Positions 6,244 through 13,908 of a DNA stretch of 21,563 nucleotides are shown here, piece after piece. The DNA is taken from assembly GCA_027306715.1 (NCBI GenBank), contig DAHUZG010000409.1, positions 1 through 21,563 of the forward strand, read 5' to 3'. A program made the position numbers and the translations under genes. The first letter of the stretch is position 1, and every line of letters begins with the position of its first letter. Source of the stretch: Acidimicrobiaceae bacterium (lineage in GTDB: Bacteria; Actinomycetota; Acidimicrobiia; Acidimicrobiales; Bog-793). The notes beneath the pieces were generated by a model. That model saw nothing but the letters and a program-made list of their open reading frames with translations, ran no database searches and was not told the DNA's origin.

Positions 6244-7545
6244 ATGCGATCGCGAGCCCGTTCCGTAGCTGTACACGCGTTGCGCCGCCGGCTGCGGGTC
6301 ACCGTCGGCCTCGCCGTCCTGTTTGCCGCCGGCGCCGTCGCCGCCCAGACAGCAGCAGCGTCGCCGCCGGCACTCGCCAGCACCACGTCTCCCGGCGACG
6401 TGACAGGTGCCGCCCAGCTCCACACCATCTTCTCCGGCGTCACCGTCGGGGCGACCCAGCCCGACGACATCACGACGAGCGGCGGCCGGCTCTTCGTCGC
6501 TTTCCAGAACGGAGTCGGGCCGCAGGGCCAGCCGAGCACGACCGGCGCTCGCGCCAGCAAGGTCGTCGAGATCACAGCCGACGGCAGCGTCGTGCGCTGG
6601 TGGTCGATCACCGGCCACGTCGACGGTCTCACCGCCGACCCGACCACCGGTCAGGTCGTCGCCACGGTCAACGAGGACGCCAACTCGTCGCTGTTCCTCA
6701 TCGACCCGGCGAACGGGGCGACCGTCCACTACGCCTACAGCGTCAACCCGCTCCCGCACAACGGCGGCACCGACGCCGTCTCCTTCTGGCAGGGCGAGAT
6801 GGTCGTCTCGGCATCGGCGCCGGGCACCCTCGGCGGCACGCAGGCCGCCGCCCCGAACGGCTCGTACCCCGCCGCTTACCGGGTGATCCTCAACCCCGCG
6901 ACCCACGTCGCGCAGGTCTCGCCGCTGTTCTTCGACGAGGACACGGCGACGGTCGCCAACGCCGGGGCCGGCAACGCCTCCTCGGTCTCGCTGGCGCTCA
7001 CCGACCCGGACTCGAGCACCGTCGTGCCGACGACAAGCTCGCGCTTTGCCGGCGACCTCGCCCTCGACTCCCAAGGCGACAAGGAGGTGGTCTTCGTCGG
7101 CGGCGGCACCCTCTCGGTGCTGAAGCTGTCGCAGTCGATCGACGACCTGCGCTGGCCGACGGCCGCGACGGGGACGCTCTACATCACCGACTCGTCGGCC
7201 GACATCGTCGACGTGCTGAACCGCCACTTCACGCCCAGCTCGCCGGTCGTCGCCGTCTCGCCGTGCGACGCCGGCAACGCACCGGCGGACTGCCCCCGCC
7301 CGGGATTCCCGCCGAACTACCTCGGCACGATCAACCTGCAGACCGGCACGGTCAGCCCGTTCGAGCTCGGCGGCCTCGAGGTGCAGCCCGGCGGGCTCGC
7401 CTTCGGCGCCGGAGCCACCGCCCGGCGCCGGCGGCCTCCCTCCCTGCCCCCGAGGTCGAGGCCGCCGGCGCCGCGACGCCCCGCGGTAGCGTTCAGCGTC
7501 GTGCCACGTCCTGCCGCGCTCCCGTGCCGCCGGGAGACCCGCTGA
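6244..7545 (+). CDS. secreted beta-propeller-like protein, function unknown
   Basis: Exported protein of 433 residues. The N-terminus has an arginine-rich n-region, a hydrophobic core (VTVGLAVLFAAGAVAA) and an Ala-rich cleavage region, so a signal peptide is likely. The mature part has short strand-turn segments such as GGRLFVAFQNG, GLTADPTTGQVVATVNED and GTLYITDSSADIVDVLN that resemble NHL/YncE-type propeller blades, but no catalytic motif is recognised. ATG 6244 follows GAGGGGAG (6232-6239). The last ~40 residues turn abruptly into Arg/Pro-rich sequence; an alternative frame from 7425 reads like a normal Ala/Pro/Glu tail, so a frameshift near 7423 is possible. It may share an extracellular role with the propeller protein at 9307. 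Confidence 0.75.
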   Translation: MRSRARSVAVHALRRRLRVTVGLAVLFAAGAVAAQTAAASPPALASTTSPGDVTGAAQLHTIFSGVTVGATQPDDITTSGGRLFVAFQNGVGPQGQPSTTGARASKVVEITADGSVVRWWSITGHVDGLTADPTTGQVVATVNEDANSSLFLIDPANGATVHYAYSVNPLPHNGGTDAVSFWQGEMVVSASAPGTLGGTQAAAPNGSYPAAYRVILNPATHVAQVSPLFFDEDTATVANAGAGNASSVSLALTDPDSSTVVPTTSSRFAGDLALDSQGDKEVVFVGGGTLSVLKLSQSIDDLRWPTAATGTLYITDSSADIVDVLNRHFTPSSPVVAVSPCDAGNAPADCPRPGFPPNYLGTINLQTGTVSPFELGGLEVQPGGLAFGAGATARRRRPPSLPPRSRPPAPRRPAVAFSVVPRPAALPCRRETR

Positions 7546-7615
7546 CACACCCTCCTGCCATCATCGTCCCGAAGCCGCACGCGCGGGGAGCACCCGCCGG
7601 ACGAAGGGAACGCCG

Positions 7616-7819
7616 ATGGGATCTGCATCGATCACGATCTCCTGCGAGGACTGCGTGCTCGAGCGCAGCACCGCTTGCGACGACTGCGTCGTCAGCTTCA
7701 TCGTCGGCCGCGATCCGCGCGAGGCGATCGTCATCGACGCGGCCGAGGAGCGGGCGGTGCGCCTGCTGCACGGCGCCGGTCTCGTGCCGGCGCTGCGTCA
7801 CCGCCGCCGAGCGGGCTAA
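7616..7819 (+). CDS. small four-cysteine (2x CxxC) protein
   Basis: 67-residue protein with Cys10-x2-Cys13 and Cys21-x2-Cys24, a spacing that could bind zinc or an iron-sulfur centre, followed by a short strand region and an Arg-rich tail (RHRRRAG). ATG 7616 is preceded by GAAGGGA at good spacing. I recognise the general look of a small conserved actinobacterial family of unknown function but cannot name it. It lies between a secreted protein and the PimB-like gene, co-directional with both. That a G+C-rich stretch should keep regular paired cysteines by chance is unlikely. Confidence 0.7.
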   Translation: MGSASITISCEDCVLERSTACDDCVVSFIVGRDPREAIVIDAAEERAVRLLHGAGLVPALRHRRRAG

Positions 7820-7888
7820 GCCCGCGCGCGCCGTCTCACCCGTCTGCTCGGGTCCGTGCCGGGCGGGTCCGTGCCGGGGGGGCTCTCG

Positions 7889-9037
7889 GTGACGCACCTG
7901 CTCGTCACCAACGACTTCCCGCCGAAGACCGGCGGCATCCAGTCCTACCTGTGGGAGCTGTGGAGCCGGATCGAGCCGGACCGGTTCGCTGTGCTGACGA
8001 TCGACCATCCCGCGGCGGGGGCCTTCGACGACGGCGAGGGGGCGGGGCGACGCATCGAGCGACTGCCGATGCCGATGCTGCTGCCGACCCCCGCCCTCGA
8101 GCGCACGGCTCGCCGGCTCGCCGACGAGGTCGGTGCCGGCCTTGTCGTCCTCGACCCGACGCTGCCCGTCGGGCTTGCCGGCCGGCGCCTCGGGAGACCC
8201 TACGCCGTCGTGCTGCACGGCGCCGAGCTGACGGTCCCGGCGAGATTGCCCGCGACCGCAGCGCTCGCCCGTGGCGTGCTCGAGCGGGCGACGCTGCTCG
8301 TCGCCGCCGGCGGCTACCCCCTTGCCGAGGCGCGCCGGCTGCTCGGTGGTGCCGGCCCAGAGGCCGTCGTCATCCCTCCCGGGGTCGACGCCGGACGGTT
8401 CCGGCCGCTTGCCCCGGCCGAGCGGCTCGCGGCGCGCCACCGCCTCGGTGTCCCGCCCGACGCCCTGCTCGTGGCGAGCGTCAGCCGCCTCGTCCCGCGC
8501 AAGGGGATGGACGTCCTCATCGAGGCGGTGGCGGCGCTTGTCGCCGAGCACCCGCGGCTTCTCTTGCTGATCGGCGGGACGGGTCGGGACGCTCCCCGCC
8601 TCGCCTCCGTATCACGGCGCGAGCGGGCGCCTGTCCGCTTCCTCGGCCGCGTCGACGACGCCGACCTCCCCTCGCTGTACGGGTGCTGCGACGTCTTCGC
8701 GATGCTCTGTCGAACCCGCTGGCTCGGGCTCGAGCAGGAGGGTTACGGGGTGGTGTTCAACGAAGCTGCGGCCTGCGGCGTCGCCGCCGTCGCCGGCCGG
8801 AGCGGCGGTGCCGACGAGGCGGTGCTCGACGGCCGGACCGGGCTCGTCGTCGAGCGGCCGGGCGACGTGCGCCTCGTGGTCGCCGCTCTCGGGCGCCTGC
8901 TCGGAGACCCGGCGCTGCGTCGAGACCTCGCGACCGCAGCGCGCCGGCGTGCGGAGACCGAGCTGTCGGCCGACGTGCTGGCGGCTCAGCTCGCCGAGGT
9001 GCTGGCGCAGGCGGAGCTCGTCGCCGCTTCGCGCTGA
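7889..9037 (+). CDS. pimB: GT4 glycosyltransferase, PimB-like mannosyltransferase
   Basis: Retaining GT-B glycosyltransferase of family 4, 382 residues. Best resemblance is to PimB of mycobacteria/corynebacteria, which moves mannose from GDP-mannose to phosphatidylinositol monomannoside on the cytoplasmic face of the membrane. Shared pieces: N-terminal LVTNDFPPKTGGIQSYL, IPPGVDAGRFRP, SRLVPRKGMDVLIEA with the donor-phosphate Arg/Lys, CRTRWLGLEQEGYGVVFNEA (the E-x7-E region) and GRSGGADEAVLDG. GTG 7889 is chosen because GGGGGG lies six bases upstream and similarity starts at once; GTG 7856 would add 11 residues. Substrate is inferred from similarity; another lipid or glycan mannosyltransferase is possible. 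Confidence 0.82.
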   Translation: MTHLLVTNDFPPKTGGIQSYLWELWSRIEPDRFAVLTIDHPAAGAFDDGEGAGRRIERLPMPMLLPTPALERTARRLADEVGAGLVVLDPTLPVGLAGRRLGRPYAVVLHGAELTVPARLPATAALARGVLERATLLVAAGGYPLAEARRLLGGAGPEAVVIPPGVDAGRFRPLAPAERLAARHRLGVPPDALLVASVSRLVPRKGMDVLIEAVAALVAEHPRLLLLIGGTGRDAPRLASVSRRERAPVRFLGRVDDADLPSLYGCCDVFAMLCRTRWLGLEQEGYGVVFNEAAACGVAAVAGRSGGADEAVLDGRTGLVVERPGDVRLVVAALGRLLGDPALRRDLATAARRRAETELSADVLAAQLAEVLAQAELVAASR

Positions 9038-9154
9038 GCCGATCTTGCCGTGCGCAGCTGTGTCATTTCGCGCCGCCGCGGATAGCTCGCCCTGGGCAGC
9101 ACGCCCGGCTCTCGTGGCGGACATGACGCGCCCCGCTCAGCTGGCGACACTTGC

Positions 9155-9172
9155 GGTGGCCGGCCCGCCACC
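9155..9172 (+). terminator. weak hairpin after the pimB-like gene
   Basis: GGTGGC (9155-9160) pairs with GCCACC (9167-9172) across a CGGCCC loop, about 120 bases after the stop. No T-run. The rest of the 269-bp gap shows a second hairpin GGGCAG-AGAG-CTGCCC (9266-9281) just before the ribosome-binding site of the next gene, and no recognised riboswitch. Confidence 0.3.
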
Positions 9173-9306
9173 TGCGGTGCCGGCTCGGCGCGACGGAGTC
9201 GATGCTGCTCACGACCCATGTTGAAGCACGGTCCCGGCGCGCCGTTGGCTCTCCGACCGAGCGCAGGGCAGAGAGCTGCCCGATTAGTCCCAGGGAGGAC
9301 CACGCC

Positions 9307-11046
9307 GTGCCGATGCTCAAGCTGTGGCGACTGCTCAAGCCGTGGCGACCGGCCGCGTCGGCCGCTGTGCTCGTCGGTGTCGTCGCCGCAACAGCGGGGA
9401 TGCTGGCCCTGCCGGCCGCCGCCGCGGTCGCCGAAGGGGCCGTCGCCGAGTACGCCGTCCCGACGCCGAGCTCGGGCCCGAACGCGATCACCTCGGGTCC
9501 TGACGGCGCCGTCTGGTTCACCGAGCAGGGCGGCGACGCCATCGGCCGAATCAGCTCCGGTGGCGCCTTCACCAGCTACCCCCTGCCGACGGCGGGCGCT
9601 TCCCCGAACGGGATCGCAGTCGGCCCCGACGGCAACCTCTGGTTCACCGAGCAGGGCGGCGACAAGATCGGCCGCATCACCCCTTCCGGCCAGATCACCG
9701 AGTTCCCGCTGCCGACGCCGTCGGCGGGGCCGTGGGGCATGGCTGCCGGCCCCGACGGCAACATGTGGTTCACCGAGTTCAACGGCGACAAGATCGGCCG
9801 CATCACTCCTTCCGGCCAGATCACCGAGTTCCCGCTGCCGAGCGCCGGCTCCGAGCCCGACGGGATCACCCTCGGACCTGACGGCAACATGTGGTTCGGC
9901 CAGTGGGGCGTCAACAGCATCGGCCGCATCACCCCGTCCGGCCAGATCACGGAGTTCCCGATCCCGACCTCGAACGCCCAGGCCTCGGGCATCGCCGCCG
10001 GGCCTGATGGCGACCTCTGGTTCACCGAGTGGTACGGGGGCGGTACGCCGAAGATCGGCCGCATGACCGTCACGGGCTCAGCCACCGAGTTCACGGTCCC
10101 GACGGCTTCCGCCTACCTCAACGGGATCGCTCCGGGGCCCGACGGCAACATGTGGTTCACCGAGTACGGCGGCGACAAGGTCGGCAGGATCACGCCCTGG
10201 GGGACGGTCACCGAATTCGCCGTGCCGACGGCGGCTGCCAAGCCGCTCGACATCACCGCCGGTCCCGATGGCGAGATGTGGTTCACCGAGAACGCCGGCG
10301 ACAAGGTCGCCGAGGTCGGCACCGGAGCGACGGCGCCATCGCTCGTCGCCCCGAGCGTCACGGGTTCTGCCGAAGCAGGCCTGCCGCTCGTCTGCACGGG
10401 CGACCGCTGGGCGAGCTGGAGCGGCGCGCAGCCGTCGCCGGTGTCGGTGCAATGGTCCTCGGGCTCCGGCGCCATCGGCGGGGCGACTGCGGTGGGCTAC
10501 ACCCCGCCCGCCTCGGCGGCCGGGTCCACGGTCAGCTGCACCGTGACGGTGAGCTATCCACTCCTTCGTGTGACGGTCTCGGCGACGAGCGCGGCGGTGA
10601 CCCTGGCGCCACCCCCGGCTGCGGCAGCGAGCTCGCCGGCTGCCGGCGAGCCTGTGGCCGGTCCCCCCGGTCCTGCGGGCCCCGCCGGTGCGACCGGTCC
10701 GGAGGGCCCGGCCGGTTCGCCGGGGCCAACAGGTGCCACCGGGGCCACCGGCCCGCCCGGAGCTCCCGGGCGGGACATGGTCGTCACCTGCGGCCCGGCG
10801 AGCTCGGGCTCGAGGAGGATGACGTGCTCGACGAAGGTCGTCTCGAGCCACGCGGCCCTCGGCAAGTGGGTCGCCGGCGAGCTCTTGAGCGCCGGTCATG
10901 TCCAGGTACGCGGTCTCGTCGCCGTCTCCCACGGCCGCACCCGCTTCGCCTTCGCCCGCCACGCCAGGCTCCGCCGAGGCAGCTACGTGCTGCGCTTCCG
11001 TGCCGCCCGGGGACGCCTTCGCCGCGAGCGCATCGTCGTCCGCTAG
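9307..11046 (+). CDS. secreted Vgb-like seven-repeat propeller with collagen-like region
   Basis: Exported 579-residue protein. Order: signal peptide (about 1-40, core AASAAVLVGVVAATAGMLAL); seven ~42-residue repeats (about 45-345) of the type GPDGNMWFTE-x-GGDKIGRITPSG, as in virginiamycin B lyase (Vgb) and NHL propellers; an Ig-like stretch (about 350-430) with GYTPPASAAGSTVSCTVTV; a linker; 13 Gly-X-Y triplets (452-490: GPPGPAGPAGATGPEGPAG and so on), collagen-like; and a basic C-terminal domain with two cysteines. GTG 9307 follows AGGGAGGA (9292-9299) by seven bases. The collagen-like stretch should trimerise, presenting three propellers. Antibiotic lyase activity is not implied. Likely a cell-surface or adhesive protein (inference). 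Confidence 0.85.
   Translation: MPMLKLWRLLKPWRPAASAAVLVGVVAATAGMLALPAAAAVAEGAVAEYAVPTPSSGPNAITSGPDGAVWFTEQGGDAIGRISSGGAFTSYPLPTAGASPNGIAVGPDGNLWFTEQGGDKIGRITPSGQITEFPLPTPSAGPWGMAAGPDGNMWFTEFNGDKIGRITPSGQITEFPLPSAGSEPDGITLGPDGNMWFGQWGVNSIGRITPSGQITEFPIPTSNAQASGIAAGPDGDLWFTEWYGGGTPKIGRMTVTGSATEFTVPTASAYLNGIAPGPDGNMWFTEYGGDKVGRITPWGTVTEFAVPTAAAKPLDITAGPDGEMWFTENAGDKVAEVGTGATAPSLVAPSVTGSAEAGLPLVCTGDRWASWSGAQPSPVSVQWSSGSGAIGGATAVGYTPPASAAGSTVSCTVTVSYPLLRVTVSATSAAVTLAPPPAAAASSPAAGEPVAGPPGPAGPAGATGPEGPAGSPGPTGATGATGPPGAPGRDMVVTCGPASSGSRRMTCSTKVVSSHAALGKWVAGELLSAGHVQVRGLVAVSHGRTRFAFARHARLRRGSYVLRFRAARGRLRRERIVVR
9480..10310 (+). repeat. in-frame ~126-bp repeats coding propeller blades
   Basis: Seven diverged copies of a roughly 126-base unit, each coding GPDGxxWFTExxGDxIGRI. 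Copies two to four are nearly identical over the GGCCGCATCAC..CCGGCCAGATCAC part, suggesting recent duplication or gene conversion. Confidence 0.8.
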
Positions 11047-11062
11047 CCGCGGTGCCCGGGCG

Positions 11063-11093
11063 GCGGGGACCGTCCGCCAGTTCGGGTCCCCGC
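11063..11093 (+). terminator. hairpin after the propeller-collagen gene
   Basis: GCGGGGACC (11063-11071) pairs perfectly with GGTCCCCGC (11085-11093) across a 13-nt loop, 16 bases after the stop codon. No T-run. It lies in the 116-bp gap before the SRPBCC gene. Confidence 0.55.
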
Positions 11094-11162
11094 GCCTCTA
11101 CGCTCGCGGTCGTCTGGTGCCGTCGTCCAGGTGACGCCGGAGAGCGGTCGAGGAGAGCCGTC

Positions 11163-11606
11163 GTGGAGCACACCGCCGAGAAGATGGTCGTCGCCGCCAG
11201 CCCGGAGCGCTGCTTTGCCGTCGTCAGCGACGTCGAGCGGTACCCGGAGTGGGTGGCCGACGTCAAGGAGGTGCACGTCCTCGAGCGGGACGGCGCCGGA
11301 CGGGCCACGCTCGTGCGCTACCGCGCCGGAGCGTTCGGGCGCAGCACGAGCTACGTGCTCGCCTACGACTACACAGGTGCGCCGGCTGAGATCTCCTGGG
11401 TGCAGAAGGACGGGGACATCACCCACCGCCTCGACGGGCGGTACCGTTTCGAGAAGTCGGGCGACGGCGGCACAGAGGTGCGCTACGAGCTCGCCGTCGA
11501 GCTCCGGGTGCCGATCCCGAGCTTCGTCAAGCGCCGCGCCGAGGGGCACATCCTGCACGCCGCGGTGCGTGACCTGAGAGCGCGGGTCGAGTCGGGACCT
11601 CGATGA
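11163..11606 (+). CDS. SRPBCC (START-like, cyclase/dehydrase) family protein
   Basis: 147-residue protein of the helix-grip (Bet v1/START/polyketide cyclase) fold, which binds small hydrophobic ligands or helps lipid handling. Family features: opening VVAASPERCFAVVSDVERYPEWV, centre YRAGAFGRSTSYVLAYDY, and the final long helix ending ILHAAVRDLRARVE. GTG 11163 follows AGGAGAG (11151-11157) by five bases. Similar to actinobacterial single-domain proteins of unknown ligand. It starts a co-directional group with the oxidoreductase and aminotransferase, but no common pathway is evident. Confidence 0.82.
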   Translation: MEHTAEKMVVAASPERCFAVVSDVERYPEWVADVKEVHVLERDGAGRATLVRYRAGAFGRSTSYVLAYDYTGAPAEISWVQKDGDITHRLDGRYRFEKSGDGGTEVRYELAVELRVPIPSFVKRRAEGHILHAAVRDLRARVESGPR

Positions 11607-11637
11607 CCCGGGCGCGGCGCCGCCCGGTCGCCGCTCG

Positions 11638-12504
11638 GTGACCTCGACCGGCGCACCGACCCGTGTTTCCGTGCCCGACCGACGGCGCCTTGGGGTGAAG
11701 ATCGGCGTGATGCTGCCGTCGTTCGCGCCAAGCGCCCAGCCGTCGTTCGAGGCAGCTCGGGAGGCCGAGGGGGCGGGCTTGCACGGCGTCTTCGCCTACC
11801 ACCACCTCTGGCCCATCGGGCACCGGGGCCGGCCGGCGCTGTGGCCGTCGCCGCTGCTCGGCGCCGTGGCGGGGATCACCTCTCGGATCGCCCTCGGCAC
11901 CCTCGTCGCCCGCGTCGGGCTCGTCCCGCTCGCCGTCCTCGAGAGCGAGCTCGTCACCCTCGATGCCGTGAGCGGCGGCCGTCTCGTCGCCGGCGTCGGG
12001 ACCGGAGACGCCAAGAGCGCCGACGAGCACGCCGCCTTCGGCCTCGACTACGCCGGCGCCGGCGAGCGCCGCGGCGAGCTGCTCGAGCTGAGCGGTCGCC
12101 TCCTCGCCGCCGGCGTGACGACCTGGGTCGGCAGCGGCCGCCCGGCGACCAACGCTCTTGCCCGCACCGCCGGAGCGGTGCTGAATTTCTGGTCCGTGCC
12201 GGCGCCGCGCGTCGCCGCCGAGGCCGTGCTCGGGCCGGTGACCTGGGGTGGCCGCTTCCCGCGCCCGGCCGAGGGTGGCTGGCGGGCGGCTGCCGAGCTG
12301 ATCGGAGAGCTTGCCGAGTCCGGCGCCGGTTGGGTCGTCTTCACCTGGGCGGGATCGGTCGCTCCCGTCGCCGAGGCGGCGAGATCCGCCGGCGTGCGCC
12401 TGGCCGACCCCTGGCCGGACGAGCCCGGTGCCTCGGACAGGGCCGGCGCAGCCGACAGTGCCGGCGCCGTAAATGACGAGGTCGCGGGGGGGCGGCCGGG
12501 CTAA
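11638..12504 (+). CDS. luciferase-like (probably F420-dependent) oxidoreductase
   Basis: TIM-barrel luciferase-like monooxygenase family protein, up to 288 residues. Visible: KIGVMLPSF first strand, GVFAYHHLW, SRIALGTLVARVGLVPLAVLESELVTLDAVSGGRLVAGVGTGD (the typical cofactor-pocket stretch of F420-type members), and the AFGLDYAGAGERRGELLE helix. It is shorter than the usual 300-350 residues because the central part is compact. Cofactor choice (F420 rather than FMN) is inferred from the family and host type. Start is uncertain: GTG 11638, 11671 and 11695 are all in frame; none has a good ribosome-binding site, and 11695 sits right before the first conserved strand. Substrate unknown. Confidence 0.8.
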   Translation: MTSTGAPTRVSVPDRRRLGVKIGVMLPSFAPSAQPSFEAAREAEGAGLHGVFAYHHLWPIGHRGRPALWPSPLLGAVAGITSRIALGTLVARVGLVPLAVLESELVTLDAVSGGRLVAGVGTGDAKSADEHAAFGLDYAGAGERRGELLELSGRLLAAGVTTWVGSGRPATNALARTAGAVLNFWSVPAPRVAAEAVLGPVTWGGRFPRPAEGGWRAAAELIGELAESGAGWVVFTWAGSVAPVAEAARSAGVRLADPWPDEPGASDRAGAADSAGAVNDEVAGGRPG

Positions 12505-12512
12505 TCTCGGGC

Positions 12513-13718
12513 ATGGAGTTCCGCCGCATCAACGGCCTCCCGCCGTACGTCTTCGCCGAGATCGACGCCCTCAAGCTGGCGGCCCGCCGCGCCGGTGAGG
12601 ATGTGATCGACCTCGGCTTCGGCAACCCGGACATCCCCTCGCCGGAGGTCGCCGTCGAGAAGCTGGCCGAGGCGGCGCGCAACCCGCGCAACCACCGCTA
12701 CTCCTCCTCGCGCGGCATCCCGAAGCTCCGCCAGGCCGTCGCCGATCTCTACCTCCGCCGCTGCGGCGTGGAGCTCGACCCCGAGCGCGAGGTCGTCGCC
12801 ACGATCGGCGCCAAGGAGGGGCTTTCGCATCTCATGTGGGTGCTCGTCGGGCCCGGCGACGCGGCGCTCGTCCCGGCGCCGTCGTACCCGATCCACATCT
12901 ATGCTCCGCTCTTCGCCGGCGCCGAGGTGCGGATGGTCGCCCTCGACGGGCTCGGAACCGACCCCGACGACGCCTCCGGCACCGGAGAGGCGTTCTTCGC
13001 CAACCTCGTCGAGGCCTTCGAGTCGGCGTGGCCGAAGCCGCGGGTGGTGATCCTCTCGTTCCCCCACAACCCGACGACGGCCTGCATCGACCTGGCGACG
13101 ATGGCGCGGCTGGTCGAGTTCGCCCACGCCCGCGGGGTGGTCCTCGTGCACGACTTCGCCTACGCCGAGACCGCCTTCGACGGCTACGTCCCTCCGTCGA
13201 TCCTCGAGGTCCCGGGGGCGAAGGAGGTCGCCGTCGAGCTCTACACCCTCACCAAGTCGTTCTCGATGGCCGGATGGAGGATGGCCTTCCTCGTCGGCAA
13301 CGCCGAGGTCGTCGCCGCCCTCGCCAAGCTGAAGAGCTATCTCGACTACGGCGTCTTCCAGCCGATCCAGATCGCCTCGATCGTGGCGATGAACGAGGCG
13401 TCGGAGTACCCGAAGGTCGTCAACGACGTCTACCTCTCACGCCGGGATGCCCTCTGCGAGGGCCTCGGACGGATCGGCTGGCACATCGCCAAACCAAAAG
13501 GGACGATGTTCGTCTGGGCGCCGATCCCCGAGAGCTATCGTCACCTCGGATCGCTCGAGTTCGCCAAGTTCCTCGTCGCCGAGGCGAAGGTGGCGACTGC
13601 TCCCGGGGTCGGCTTCGGCCCCGGTGGCGACGGCTTCGTCCGCTTCGCGCTGATCGAGAACGAGCAGCGGATCGGCCAGGCGGTGCGCGGGCTGCGGCGG
13701 GTGCTCGACCGGCTCTGA
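12513..13718 (+). CDS. alaC: AlaC-type glutamate-pyruvate (alanine) aminotransferase
   Basis: PLP fold-type I aminotransferase of 401 residues, cytoplasmic; makes alanine from pyruvate and glutamate. Strong similarity along the length to E. coli AlaC: INGLPPYVFAEIDALKLAAR, GFGNPDIPSP, RYSSSRGIPKLRQAV, IGAKEGLSHLM, PSYPIHIYA, PHNPTTACI, VHDFAYAE, PLP lysine Lys248 in TLTKSFSMAGWRM, and VRFALIENEQRI with the carboxylate-binding arginine. ATG 12513 begins at the same point as the family. There are only eight bases to the upstream stop and no clear ribosome-binding site. Related LL-diaminopimelate aminotransferase is the main alternative, but similarity favours AlaC. Confidence 0.87.
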   Translation: MEFRRINGLPPYVFAEIDALKLAARRAGEDVIDLGFGNPDIPSPEVAVEKLAEAARNPRNHRYSSSRGIPKLRQAVADLYLRRCGVELDPEREVVATIGAKEGLSHLMWVLVGPGDAALVPAPSYPIHIYAPLFAGAEVRMVALDGLGTDPDDASGTGEAFFANLVEAFESAWPKPRVVILSFPHNPTTACIDLATMARLVEFAHARGVVLVHDFAYAETAFDGYVPPSILEVPGAKEVAVELYTLTKSFSMAGWRMAFLVGNAEVVAALAKLKSYLDYGVFQPIQIASIVAMNEASEYPKVVNDVYLSRRDALCEGLGRIGWHIAKPKGTMFVWAPIPESYRHLGSLEFAKFLVAEAKVATAPGVGFGPGGDGFVRFALIENEQRIGQAVRGLRRVLDRL

Positions 13719-13749
13719 GGCGCGGCTCTGAGGCGCGGCTTCGAGGCGC
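13711..13749. repeat. 13-bp tandem repeat at the end of alaC
   Basis: Three copies of GGCTCTGAGGCGC (13711-13723, 13724-13736, and 13737-13749 with two changes). The first copy contains the alaC stop codon, so the copies behind it repeat the last codons and the stop. Probably slippage. Confidence 0.75.
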
Positions 13750-13798
13750 CGGGCGTCGAGCAGGTCGGCGGCGGCGTGAGGACGGGCTGAGAAACTCA

Positions 13799-13828
13799 TT
13801 GACACCGGCGTAGTTACGGTGTTGTAAT
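13799..13828 (+). promoter_or_regulatory. strong nrdJ promoter with inverted repeat in the spacer
   Basis: TTGACA (13799-13804, perfect -35) and TGTAAT (13823-13828, five of six for -10) are 18 bp apart in a locally AT-rich stretch, the best promoter in the window. The spacer holds an inverted repeat, ACACCG-N9-CGGTGT (13802-13822), overlapping both hexamers, suggesting a second regulator besides NrdR. Confidence 0.75.
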
Positions 13829-13860
13829 TGCCTCTCATCTGGTAGCCGGACCAGCTATAA

Positions 13861-13876
13861 CCACAATATGTAGTGG
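13861..13876 (+). promoter_or_regulatory. NrdR box
   Basis: CCACAATATGTAGTGG closely fits the known NrdR operator (ACACWATATVTWGTGT), with symmetry extending from 13858 to 13879 (TAACCAC ... GTGGTTA). NrdR represses ribonucleotide reductase genes when dATP/ATP is high. It sits about 33 bp after the promoter -10 and 32 bp before the nrdJ start. NrdR boxes usually come in pairs; no second good box is visible. Confidence 0.85.
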
Positions 13877-13908
13877 TTACACTGGCCTCGGGGAGTCGAG
13901 GAGGGTTC

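Noticed and set aside
7856..7888. GTG 7856 as start of the pimB-like gene
   Set aside because: The added 11 residues are a Gly/Pro repeat (CCGGGCGGGTCCGTG doubled) without similarity, and the G-run there serves as ribosome-binding site for 7889.
9180..9306. Riboswitch before the propeller-collagen gene
   Set aside because: A single six-pair hairpin is seen near the ribosome-binding site, with no match to a riboswitch core I can recognise.
9307..10310. Virginiamycin B lyase resistance gene
   Set aside because: Only the propeller repeat type is shared; the signal peptide, Ig-like and collagen-like parts argue for a structural or surface role.
13719..13908. Cobalamin riboswitch before nrdJ
   Set aside because: No B12-box-like sequence or long structured leader is visible; the region is explained by a promoter and an NrdR box.
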